This document shows positions 49,001 to 59,338 of a stretch of DNA of 64,000 nucleotides, one piece after another. This stretch comes from Tillus elongatus (Eukaryota; Arthropoda; Insecta; Coleoptera; Cleridae): positions 40,499,221 to 40,563,220 of the forward strand of contig OZ023267.1 of assembly GCA_964006375.1 (NCBI GenBank), given 5' to 3'. A model generated the notes under the pieces. It did no database searches, was not told where the DNA came from, and saw nothing but the letters and a program-made list of their open reading frames with translations. Every line of letters starts with the position of its first letter. Position 1 is the first letter of the stretch. A program made the position numbers and the translations under genes.

Positions 49001-50275
49001 CCACCTCCTAGTTCCAAAGTCAAGTGCAATTTCCGATTTGTTTAGAAAATCAATACCTAGTAGGGTTAGCGGAGCACCTGGTATACCTAGGAATGTGATT
49101 GGTATCTGTCTTCCTTCTAGGTTTACACCAACATTGGTTAGGCGGGTATTTGTTAACTTTTCTGACCCATCAGCAAGTTTAATCCTCGTTTTGTAACATG
49201 AAAACGAGCATCCCTTATTTTGTAACAATTTCATTAGGGACTCGCTCGCCACACTCAATTTAGCGGCTGTATCAATGATAGCCGTTCCACTAGCTCCAAG
49301 TATGCCAAGTCGAAGCATCGGTCTTGGTTGTGGAGATACTATTGGATGATCTATAGCACAGAAGTCCGCACTTGCAGACGCAACTGGACATTTTGGGCAA
49401 TTTGATTTAATGTAGCCGACTGCACCACACCCATAACATTTCAAAGTTGAAATCGCTGATGTGTGGGGCTCTGGAAGAGGACGAGTCGCCGCTGTGGTTG
49501 CCGTACTCGAGGGGCTCGAAGACTTCAATTTTCTTTTTCGACATTCATCAGTCGAGTGACCAAAATACTTGCAAAACGAACACCTGGGGCGTTTGAGTTC
49601 ATTGGAGATATTTTCTGATAAGGAAGGCTTCTTCTCTGATGTCTCTGTAAAAGCGTCATCTACTAGCCTACATTGTTTCAAAAGATCAGTAAAGTCTCTA
49701 ACTTTATCACGCGCGACTTTTTCTCTGATCCGTCCATGCAACAGTCCATAAACCATGTCGATTTGGACATCCTCACTTAATGTCTTTGGCGGCAAACACG
49801 CGAGAATTGAGCGCGCTTTGCATATGAACACATCACACGGTGTTTTAGAGTCCTGTTCTGACGCAAAAAGCTCGCGGTATACTTTGTACGCAGGTTTCTT
49901 AGGTCCAAAGGTCAACCTTAATAAACTTAAAGCATCGTGCCACGTTTCAACCCCCTCTTTCACACCATACCACCACGTCGCGGCGAAGTCGTCGAGGAGC
50001 ATTGATAGTCCACGAAGTGCATTCTCTCCGGTCACGTTTGAACACTCTTTAAAAGTCTCAATAGCATCGATGAACGCGTTAACATCACTGTCCTTTGATC
50101 CATTAAATCGCGACGAACACGTTGCAAAGCTACCGTGATTTACACTAGAAATCCCTATTTTACTTAAAAGTTCTTGGAATTGTTCAGACGATAACGTGAC
50201 TGTCATCTTGGAATCAATACGGTCCGATTCAGCACTAGTACTTCTCAGATTATATTGATTTTTAATCTGATGCAT
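46040..50275 (-). CDS. Intact gag-pol polyprotein of a Ty3/Gypsy retrotransposon (1411 aa)
   Basis: The ORF starts at ATG 50273-50275 (MHQIKNQYNLRS) and stops at TAG 46040-46042, inside the 3' LTR. Gag region ~1-230; zinc knuckle 232-245 (CSFCKYFGHSTDEC); a second, degenerate knuckle ~280-293 where Tyr replaces His. Protease near 333-340 (AIIDTAAKLS; the usual DTG reads DTA). RT ~505-705 with VDYRGLNSVT and the catalytic AYLDDLIIL at 655-663. RNase H ~800-920 (LRTDASAYALGSVL, TEREALA, TDHQPLKWLL). Integrase: HHCC zinc domain ~1014-1055 (KCLECQRYK), catalytic Asp 1084 (SVDLFG), Asp 1144 (SDNGVQF) and Glu 1179 (MVERKNR). No env gene. All catalytic residues except the protease Gly look normal. 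Confidence 0.96.
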   Translation of the reverse strand: MHQIKNQYNLRSTSAESDRIDSKMTVTLSSEQFQELLSKIGISSVNHGSFATCSSRFNGSKDSDVNAFIDAIETFKECSNVTGENALRGLSMLLDDFAATWWYGVKEGVETWHDALSLLRLTFGPKKPAYKVYRELFASEQDSKTPCDVFICKARSILACLPPKTLSEDVQIDMVYGLLHGRIREKVARDKVRDFTDLLKQCRLVDDAFTETSEKKPSLSENISNELKRPRCSFCKYFGHSTDECRKRKLKSSSPSSTATTAATRPLPEPHTSAISTLKCYGCGAVGYIKSNCPKCPVASASADFCAIDHPIVSPQPRPMLRLGILGASGTAIIDTAAKLSVASESLMKLLQNKGCSFSCYKTRIKLADGSEKLTNTRLTNVGVNLEGRQIPITFLGIPGAPLTLLGIDFLNKSEIALDFGTRRWYFADDPMRKFDILFEEKVTSQYAEILSLNLLRQEEGTMLDDDQRERLSLVLGANQDCFALGGEPTPYAEHHIDTGSHAPISVPPYRMTPGKKQCLKEELDKLLETGAIEECESPWSAPVVLVSKKDGGVRMCVDYRGLNSVTKADSYPLPRMDDLLHSTRRTIYMSAMDLRAGYYQVKVKVEDRDKTAFVTPFGTFRFTVLPFGVRNGPATFQRLIDRFRSGLPEVTLLAYLDDLIILSDTFEGHIKDLQAVFDRLRMFKLRANRDKCVFASAAIRYLGHVITSVGIHVDQDKTTAIAMIPPPQNLKQLQSFLQTCSWYRRFVDKFSEMARPLTNLLKKQATWTWGSDQQRAFESLKSALLSPPILRQSDPSKPYKLRTDASAYALGSVLLQGEGPDEHVVEYASRLLTASERNYSTTEREALAVIWSLSKFQGYLDNTSVIVITDHQPLKWLLSLKSPSGRLARWALLIQGYNLQIRYACGRENVVADMLSRPPCGHTDREQCEICLVTVDMPTRSPVEVRAEQLKDPDLRKIFQSFEDTGNTEYSKWTSRGYLLSSGVLYRYSDQDDQEEAQLVVPCHERDKVLKEHHDAPTAAHVGVERTIQRISRLYYFTGMRRYITDYISKCLECQRYKASNQKPAGLVQTPAYNQRFEVISVDLFGPLPISEEGYQWIYIVEDTATKWVELFPLQKASAEECAKVLANEVFLRYGVARRIISDNGVQFISAVMQKLCHCLGIKQSLTPIYHPEANMVERKNRDLKTYLSILIGNESHHVWPGKLPTVRFVLNSMKSQSTGYSPAYLSFARELRSPDEVHNDLRKVLQDENFVPQITPYLDKMASVLVEARSVHEKEQDRRKTYADVHRGPDPMYQIGDKVWVMTHLRSHAGQGLTSKFYPKRDGPYQIRKIISDTTFEVSPMDSLETPLGKYHASQLTPFKGESSGSAEEAAPMRPIRRRGRPRKDVSLTIPEISPASSSSRLRKQRGRL
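46043..46060 (-). promoter_or_regulatory. Polypurine tract of the Gypsy element, inside the coding frame
   Basis: On the minus strand the sequence just before the 3' LTR is AAGCAGAGGGGGAGAC, a purine run suitable for priming plus-strand DNA. It encodes the last residues KQRGR of the polyprotein. Confidence 0.75.
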
Positions 50276-50562
50276 AAAGAAAATATAATCAGTCCGTTAC
50301 AGGAAGTAAAATAAATAACAACGTACTTACGTTTGGTTTTGTTTACTTTTACCTCAGTGACAAACGTATGTGGGTTAGCTTCACGTATCTTTAGAAGCGC
50401 CTTGATGGTGTTGTCCACCACCGGCAATCGGCAATACAGGTGATGCAGGACACGCAGGTCGCTGCTGGAGGTAACGTAGAAAACGTTCAGGCGGCTGCTG
50501 GAATCAACGACAACGGACTTCTTGATGCTTGTGTTGTGGGCACACACGATCACATTAACCAT
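50245..50562 (-). other. Gypsy leader region with 105-codon upstream ORF and intron-like signals
   Basis: Between 5' LTR and gag is a ~540-bp leader. A minus-strand ORF of 105 codons overlaps the gag start but matches nothing known to me. Within it, GTAAGTACG (about 50331) and a pyrimidine stretch ending CAG (50267) resemble splice signals; using them would remove the gag ATG. I do not call it a gene. Confidence 0.35.
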
Positions 50563-50795
50563 TTATTAATTCACAATTCACCTATAGCTTATCAATTAAC
50601 ACACTTTAATCAGTCTCATGTATTTACAAAGTTCCAGTTTTTAACTTGAATGCTATCATAAAACACGTTCCGATTGTATTAGGGGTTTGTTTACAATGTT
50701 TTAATGTTCTGCGCACTCGAGATGCATTAAAAACGACACCAACTCACTTTTCACGAAAATATGCCTGAAACTGTCTCTATTTATAATTGTTCGAA

Positions 50796-50810
50796 CCACC
50801 TTGGGCGCCA
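50796..50810 (-). promoter_or_regulatory. Primer binding site of the Gypsy element, tRNA-Lys-like
   Basis: Four bases inside the 5' LTR the minus strand reads TGGCGCCCAAGGTGG, matching the Lys-type PBS TGGCGCCCAACGTGG at 14 of 15 positions as I recall it. Confidence 0.7.
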
Positions 50811-50814
50811 CTTA

Positions 50815-51048
50815 TGTAACACTGTGATTACTATCAGTTATTACACAGGTTACATTAAATAAAATATTTATTAGATTGAAATAGAAACAAATTAAAAGGC
50901 AAAACTTAAATGAAAAAATTGTAAGAAGGTAATGTCACATATCACTCTCTGCTATCTCACTACTTGTCATGCGTCTTTAACACCTGACACGTGTACGCTG
51001 TTGAACGGCGGCAGACAGGGCTAGGGCTGACCAAAGCGACATGCTACA
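50815..51048 (-). repeat. 5' LTR of the Gypsy element
   Basis: 234 bp, identical by eye to the 3' LTR; flanked outside by the ACCA duplication. Confidence 0.95.
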
Positions 51049-51179
51049 ACCACAAAATAAAACAGAATTGTTAAATTTCACCCTTCACACTGCAAAAATT
51101 GATAGTTAATAAGAAACAATTAATGATACCAAGTACGCTTTAGATAAAAGACAAGATAACAAATTTAAGGTAAGAGTCA

Positions 51180-51545
51180 GTGAAGAATTCCATAACAGAT
51201 TATTTCGTTGTGTGCAAGTGAGTGGAGAACATTTTGAACATTTATTAATTATAAGAAAGGGATGTTTTTATAAAGTTTATTTTCGAAATTTGAATTTCAG
51301 GGTAAACTGTTTAGTTTTAATATTCCGGTATTAAATTTCCACCCTGTATCCAAAACTGTAATATTAGACCATACATATTGGGTATCTCCGCATTTAGAAA
51401 AATGTGATCCATCGAATTATGATGAAAAAATGTAGGGTTGCTATTTACAAAAATGTATAAAGTGGTGGGGGTAAAATGGTAGGAGTTAAATTTTGTTAAC
51501 TATGATTATAAGGTAATGTTCGACAAATTAAACTTCACGTGTCTC
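51180..51545. repeat. Inverted repeat, right arm (partner 43680-44035), mariner 3' fragment
   Basis: The plus strand shows the C-terminal coding end of the mariner transposase (EEFHNRLFRCVQVSGEHFEHL), the terminus complementary to ACAGGGTGGAAATTTAATAC near 51350, and flanking sequence ending CACGTGTCTC at 51545. It is a second, separate mariner fragment in opposite orientation. Confidence 0.75.
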
Positions 51546-51621
51546 AGCGTTTTCCACAAAAACTATTTTTTGCTATATAATGAATTTTATTCCATAAGTG
51601 TGTTTCACACTGTATACATAC

Positions 51622-53690
<2,069 letters not shown>

Positions 53691-54289
53691 CTACATGTTT
53701 AAATTAAAAGATATATGGGACAAATTCAGCTAGAAATAAAATATTACACAGGGACTGTACATATTTTAGTCGTAAAGTTTTTTATTTTTTCCCATTGAAA
53801 AATATTAATAATACCAATACCAGATGCCCTCTAAATCTCACTGTAAAAGCATTAAACATAGCTTCTCCTAATATTTACTGCACTTGCTTGGCACGGACTA
53901 ATCCTTGGATGAAAATATTACCCTTCTAAGTAAAATACATACACAATTAAATAGCTTCTCTTCCGGATGCCGTAAGAATTTACTTAGTGCGCAAATGGAA
54001 AACTGTTGTTTCTGATATTCAATCCTTTTAGCACGTATCTGTTTTTCGATTTTGTAGTTTTAGTTAAGGAAGGAGATTTGTCAAGGGTGATAGTTTCTCA
54101 CTATACCATTCTTTACTTTGAAGTTTGTAAGACATTTTTTTACTGTCATTTATAATCAGCGTTAAGTGCTAGATTTTTTTGGTCGGTATCTAATTCACAT
54201 AGTTAGATTATTTAAACTTGAAATGCGCTTGAATGTACGGGGGGGGGGGGGGGGGTAGTATCTAGACGACTAAAATAGAAAAGACAATG
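53691..54289. other. Spacer with poly-G run, no gene
   Basis: AT-rich, with a poly-G run of about 18 at 54239-54256. Confidence 0.35.
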
Positions 54290-54770
54290 ATATTTTATTA
54301 TAAACTTTTTTTAAATTCTGTATCTTGGTCCTCAAATCATTCCTGTCATGTAGGACTTCATTGTTTGTCGAAAATCGTTCAAGTTTTTAAAAATTTTTGG
54401 TCTCTGTGATTAAATAAAAGCCTGGTGATGCTAAATCTGGGAAATAAAGTGGTCAACTAACTCAAAGCAAAACTTGTTAATTATTTGCAGTGCAATTAAC
54501 GGCTTTTGACCAATTTTCCTTGAGGGTTTTCCACATTTTATCACTCAATTTAGTTAGAAACTTTTGTATGTTACCGTGACAGTTCTAGCTTCTTGTAGAA
54601 AATTTAGCAGAGTTGTCCGGGAAAACCGAAACAACATAAACACTAGTAGTTTTTGTTTTGGTATGAGAAGACATGTTCCGCTTCAGGAGAGTAGCTCCAG
54701 TATGCCGTACGTTGCCATATAATTGAAACTGAAGAAAAATGTTAGTCTGCAAACAGGGCAACCGCAACTC
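54290..54770 (-). pseudogene. Decayed mariner transposase C-terminus (different subgroup)
   Basis: Minus-strand frames give WPLYFPDLASPGFYLI, ETKNF and RFSTNNEVLHD, matching the PYSPDLAP.DF/YLF...RF.SNEEV end of mariner transposases with the shorter DD34D layout. Preceding domain too decayed to place. Confidence 0.55.
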
Positions 54771-54829
54771 TTCTTGCCAAAGTGCTGAGCTGGCCTTTCC
54801 AGGTGAGATTGAAATCCAGAGTTATTTCC

Positions 54830-55176
54830 AGAACCTCGGTGGTTCAGGGGTAAGAACGTGTGCCTCTGAAACGAAGGGTACTGGGTTCGATCCCAGGGTT
54901 CTCCTTTCACCTTTTCAGTACAAACTGTAACATTAACATCAACCGAATTCTGGCATTGTATTTGAGCAAGTTGAGTGTCTGCACGATCCGTCCTTCTGAG
55001 GGGGCGTAAAGCCGTCGGTCCCGTGTCCATGCAATGTTGCACACGCTAAAGATACCTACCCTCCTTACAGAAAGGTAGGGGTTCGGCAAAATTTCCAGGA
55101 TAGTGAGGTGAAACTGCTCCCTGGCGTCGGTGATGGGCCATAGTCGCGGAAATAGGCCGACGTTAAAGAAACAAAA
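54830..55176 (+). mobile_element. tRNA-derived SINE, copy 1
   Basis: The head, 54830-54902, folds like a tRNA: AGAACCT pairs with GGGTTCT as a 7-bp acceptor stem, TGGTTCAGGGGTAAG is an A box, and CTGGGTTCGATCCCAG is a perfect T-arm with the B box. A ~270-bp body follows, ending in GACGTTAAAGAAAC and an A-rich tail. A reversed second copy is at 55885-56220. Confidence 0.78.
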
Positions 55177-55189
55177 TACACACACAGTC

Positions 55190-55870
55190 ATTTCCAGCAA
55201 CTTTAAAGGTTTTCCAGCTCTGTCAGTCACATCGATCCTTAGTTTTTGAGTTTCACTTATATTAAGATTTAGTCTATTAGCTTGGAACCATGCAGTTGCG
55301 GTTTTAAGAGAGCTCTCAGTAATTTTATGCAGATCCGTTTCTATATTCGACACATTTAGAAAAGTGGTGTCATCACGCTACAAAAATTTTTAAAATATTA
55401 TGTTTTTAGTACAATTTAGAGAAACCAATTCATCACAATGCAGTTTTAAGAGAAACATTGCTTGTCAACTAACATATAAATATGAGTTATAGTTTTTATT
55501 CGCTTAGTTTATTCATCCCTGTGATGACGCTAACTTTATTAAAGAAACGATCGTCAGGTCTTAAAATTTTATTGCGAAGAATTGGGTTCTTAAAATTGTA
55601 CTTATCACTGCGCGTCACAGATTCTAATTTTCAGACAGTGAATTGTTTTTTGGCAGGTCATTGGAGTATATTTTAAATAGGAGTGGCCCTAATATGGATC
55701 CATGCGGGACGCCGATATTTGCTTGTATTAGTTCAGATCTTTCATTCTTCCAGACGATGATTTTTATTTGGTTACACAACTAAAATCTGAATAGGTTTAA
55801 GGGAACACTGGAGAGGTTTGGCGGTATAATTCTAACAATTTGTAGTCAAAGCTATTATACCATATTTCAG
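55190..55870 (-). pseudogene. Non-LTR RT fragment between the two SINE copies
   Basis: Minus-strand frames show NIGVPHGSILGPLLFKIYSNDLP near 55690-55740 and, lower down, RDDTTFLNVSN then ATAWFQANRLNLNISETQKLR at 55200-55380, the RT palm of a CR1/Jockey-type element. The residues before DD are disturbed by a stop, and several shifts separate the pieces. Confidence 0.65.
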
Positions 55871-55884
55871 CCGTATTCTTTTTT

Positions 55885-56220
55885 TAAATTAAACGTCGGT
55901 CTATTTCCGCGACTATGACCAATCACAGACACCAGGGACCAGTTTAATCTCACTATCCTGGAAATTTTGCGGAACTCCTGCTTTTTTGAAAAGCGTAGCG
56001 ATATTTAACGCACCCGACATCGCATGGGACCGATAGCTTCACGCCCCCTCCGAAGGGCGAAACATGCAAACATTCAACTTGCTCAAATACAATGCCACAA
56101 CCTCAGTTAATCTTAATTTTACAGTATGTACTGAAAAAGTAAAAGGGGAAACGTGGGGATGGAACCCAGTACCCTTGGGTTCAAAAGCACACATTCTTAC
56201 CACAGGACCACCGAGGCTCT
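55885..56220 (-). mobile_element. tRNA-derived SINE, copy 2 (reversed)
   Basis: Read on the minus strand it has GCCTCGGTGGTCCTGTGGTA (A box), GTACTGGGTTCCATCCC (B-box region) and the same body blocks in the same order, ending near GACGTTTAATTTAAA. It is more diverged in the head and body than copy 1. Confidence 0.75.
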
Positions 56221-57012
56221 AGCCATATTCATGCATATCTCCTTTTCCTCGCCTACCATCTGATTCACCCAATAAATTAGCGACAAGTTTTCCGTGGAGT
56301 TTCTACAAATCTGGTGATTTCACCGATCATCCTATGAACATCTCCTTCAAATTCACCTGCGTACAAAAGTTTTGTTTAGGTAATATCGCATCAGAAATGC
56401 ATAACAAGCTGATGCTTTCTCCGGTTGCAGTAATATCTTCTAGTTTAGATTTAATTTCAATGGATTTGGGCACAAGTAGGTTAAAATTATAGCAGCAACA
56501 GGTTTTCTTAGGCTTTTCAAATATGTTCCTCTGTGATTATTTCGAACGAAAATATATCCAGCCACATAACGGTCTTAAAACCAAGAATGTCACATAATAA
56601 CTCCAAATTTTTGATATAACAAGAAACTTATGATTAAAAATCACAACGCTCTCACTCACGATATTTTGTCACAGCTTGGTATACTTGTAATAACTTCTGA
56701 CCAGGTTGTCAGCTAGGATCCTCATACAGCCTAGTCAGAATTATCATTCTAACAGGAGATAAGACCTAAAATGGAATATAAGGGCATCCCAATTCTTTAT
56801 AGTTGTAATGTATTTGATCAAAATCAAGTTGACAAGACAAGCAAAAATTGAAGAAAAGTCGAAAACCATTGTATATTAAAATTGAAAATTACGTGTTAAA
56901 AATTACGCTCAAAATATTATATACCTAATTTTTGACCTCTGAATATTGAGTTTTCGAAAATTTTTATAAGACTTTGTTTCTTGTGAGGTATCACTTCCTG
57001 AAGTCTTAATGC

Positions 57013-57019
<7 letters not shown>
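56221..57019. other. Spacer, no recognised gene
   Basis: No supported ORF. AT-rich, no repeat relationship noticed. Confidence 0.35.

Positions 57020-57100
<81 letters not shown>
57020..57100. repeat. (AT)n microsatellite
   Basis: Pure tract. Confidence 0.93.
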
Positions 57101-57106
<6 letters not shown>

Positions 57107-57204
57107 AAACGGAGTAATGGTCAACAATACTCGTATACATTGCATTGATAATTTAAGGGGTATGAAACCAATAAGGGCAGAATTTTTTCAGTAAGATCTT
57201 TATT

Positions 57205-57250
57205 CTTTGTTACAAATATTTCGTCTCTAGTTTAAGACTTCATCAGTGCA
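57205..57250 (-). ncRNA. Hammerhead-ribozyme-like motif, possible Penelope pLTR relic
   Basis: On the minus strand: CTGATGA (complement of 57240-57246), then GTCT...AGAC as a 4-bp stem II, GAAA (complement of 57219-57222) and a GTA triplet. The core order is right, but stem III would be weak and I could not pair a stem I. No Penelope ORF is adjacent. Confidence 0.4.
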
Positions 57251-57427
57251 TCAGCTAAACGACAAACGACACATGCTAGTCATTAAATTAAGGCCATAAG
57301 TTTTCGGTTTAACTTACAATTGATCTACCGGATAAAACAGCATAGATATCAAACTATTTTGCACAACACTACACATTGTTGTACGTTAAAAACATAATTC
57401 TTAACTGGACATTTAAAATTGATTGAA

Positions 57428-57556
<129 letters not shown>

Positions 57557-57870
57557 CTAAAATATTTGTGGTGACAAATTTCAAGCTTAATGTGCCAGAA
57601 AAGCTGGCATAATTTTGGAACATTGTTTTAAACGTTAAACCGAAAGTCATTAACTTCAGGCCTAAAATGTTGATTAGTCCAAACTCTATATAATTATTTG
57701 CAGCATTTAAATTATGTTATTTAAATGTCACAGATATTTTTGAGAATTGAAATCCAAGCCTAATAAACCTTGTTAATTGTTTATGTCGTGCCTTATTGTC
57801 TCTTTTACATCTATCAACGTTTTTCCAGTGCAGTCAAAATTATTAGCTTATTTAGGAAATGGTATTTTTT

Positions 57871-57871
57871 A

Positions 57872-57924
<53 letters not shown>
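57871..57924 (-). repeat. (AAT)n tract, probable 3' tail of the non-LTR element
   Basis: About 17 AAT units; on the minus strand (TTA)n directly after GTTCTGAATAAAGAGTG. Trinucleotide tails are usual for CR1/Jockey/I-type elements. Confidence 0.75.
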
Positions 57925-57928
<4 letters not shown>

Positions 57929-58204
57929 CTTTATTCAGAACATCCAACAATGGCAATGAATACGTCACAATATAAAACACAAAATCAGCCAAATTTCTGA
58001 CACACTCTTTCTTAAGTATCCCAAAATTTAAAAATTCACAGTTTAATTTTTTTTTACAAATATACATACATATATTAATAATAAAATCACGGTTCGTCAT
58101 GGTAAATAAAACACAAAAAACAACATGCATCAATTAGACCAAACACACATGGATGAAATCAATAGTGCCAACGGAAACACAAATTAAAGCAGCAAATAAG
58201 TTAC
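57925..58204 (-). other. 3' UTR of the non-LTR element, distal part
   Basis: On the minus strand this continues the 3' end of the element at 62835-64000 after removal of the BEL insertion: both edges carry GTTAC. It has no convincing ORF, contains an AATAAA-like GAATAAAG, and runs into the (TTA)n tail. Confidence 0.6.
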
Positions 58205-58709
58205 TGTTAACGTGTTTGGTTCGTGGATTGTAGTTACCGCTACTTACGTAATTATGTGGACTGTATCGTGTTATGGAATAAAATCTCTTGGAAACACTTA
58301 ATTATATATTTAAACACAATAAAAACTATATACTATTGATATACGTGTAATAAGCTCTTCGAAGCTGGTACTATTGATATACGTGTAATAAGCTCTTCGA
58401 AGCTGATGTGTTTAACGTGTAGGCCTTAAAGCCATAAAACCTATATACCAATGAAATGCATTGTATATAGGCTGAACGTGTCATAGCACAACGCGTGCTC
58501 GTGTACAAAGCAATGCACTCGCTGCATAAGCTCAGAAGCTGTTCGAAGCTGGGTTTGTGAATGAATAGGCTCTGTCCAGCTCTTGAACATTGCAGCTACC
58601 CTCGTTTCGAGGGGTGGGACATGCGCACAATTCAGTGCAGTTATGCCAGCTTGCTATGACATATAACGCTGCAGTCTTACAACTTAAATTGGCGCGGTAA
58701 AACTAAACA
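58205..58709 (-). repeat. 3' LTR of the BEL/Pao derivative
   Basis: 505 bp. Contains a perfect tandem duplication of 38 bp at 58331-58406 (also in the other LTR). It differs from 62326-62834 at a small number of positions, several clustered near 58570-58600. Confidence 0.9.
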
Positions 58710-59033
58710 TACCGGCCGCCTTGAAGTAGTAACTTCAAAAAACTAACCTAAATATACAAACTTAAAAACTACACATAAAAATATACACAAATTATATAAA
58801 AAGGCTAATAAAAAAAAATGTCTATAAAATGTTTCTATCACTGCATGGCAATATTGCGAGACGGTTCATTGCACTGCGATGAAGTTCGATAACACGGCCA
58901 AGTGTCCACTCACATTGAGCTAAATGTTGTCGCGTATTAACACTAAATCCCCCGTACGAATGTCAAAGTCAGAACCGGTATGTCACTTTCCTCACTGCTG
59001 AAGACTGCTGATGTACTCGTAACGCCATCGTCT
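58710..59033 (-). other. BEL/Pao region between integrase end and 3' LTR
   Basis: No ORF. On the minus strand, AAGGCGGCCGGTA lies directly before the 3' LTR and is a plausible polypurine tract. Confidence 0.5.
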
Positions 59034-59261
59034 TCACTTAGTGGGTGCCTTTAGTGAGCCACCTATGAGGAAGTGACGAGGAGTTAGGGGTGTTAGGTCA
59101 CTGGGAACACTTGGTACTTGGGTAAGAGGACAGGAATTCATGCAAGTCTCCACCTGTACTAGGATGGTGTATAACTCCACGAATGTGAATTCAGTTTCCT
59201 TTACAATGTGATTGCCGCAAATTTTTTTGTCGCTTCTGATATTTTTTTTAATTTCTTGCAA
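59034..59261 (-). pseudogene. BEL/Pao integrase C-terminal fragment
   Basis: Reads TFVELYTILVQVETCMNSCPLTQVP and LTPLTPRHFLIGGSL, the conserved end of the BEL/Pao integrase core (L.T.L.QVEA.LNSRPL ... LTP.HFLIG). It lies in a different frame from the main ORF, after deletion of the integrase catalytic middle. Confidence 0.78.
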
Positions 59262-59338
59262 ATTTAATTTTTGTTCGCGTGATGCGTCTACGAAGTCTGT
59301 AGCATTGCATGAATAAAAAACTACTTGAAAGTTCGCGT

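Larger units (their letters stand above)
45811..51048 (-). mobile_element. Complete Ty3/Gypsy LTR retrotransposon with LTRs that read identical
   Basis: 234-bp LTRs at 45811-46044 and 50815-51048 read identical base for base, both starting TGTAACACTG and ending ATGCTACA (plus strand). A 4-bp duplication ACCA flanks the element (45807-45810 and 51049-51052). One uninterrupted 1411-codon gag-pol lies between them on the minus strand. LTR identity implies a very recent insertion, upstream of the mariner start codon at 45736. Confidence 0.96.

Noticed and set aside
46040..50275. Endogenous retrovirus with envelope
   Set aside because: No ORF follows integrase before the LTR; this is an env-less Gypsy element.
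54239..54256. Poly-G runs (also near 5574, 19110 and a poly-C at 34060) as G-quadruplex elements
   Set aside because: Isolated homopolymers with no conserved context; lengths may be unreliable in assembly.
54830..54902. Functional tRNA gene
   Set aside because: Acceptor and T arms are good but the anticodon stem is poor and the unit continues into a SINE body with a second copy nearby, so it is a SINE head.
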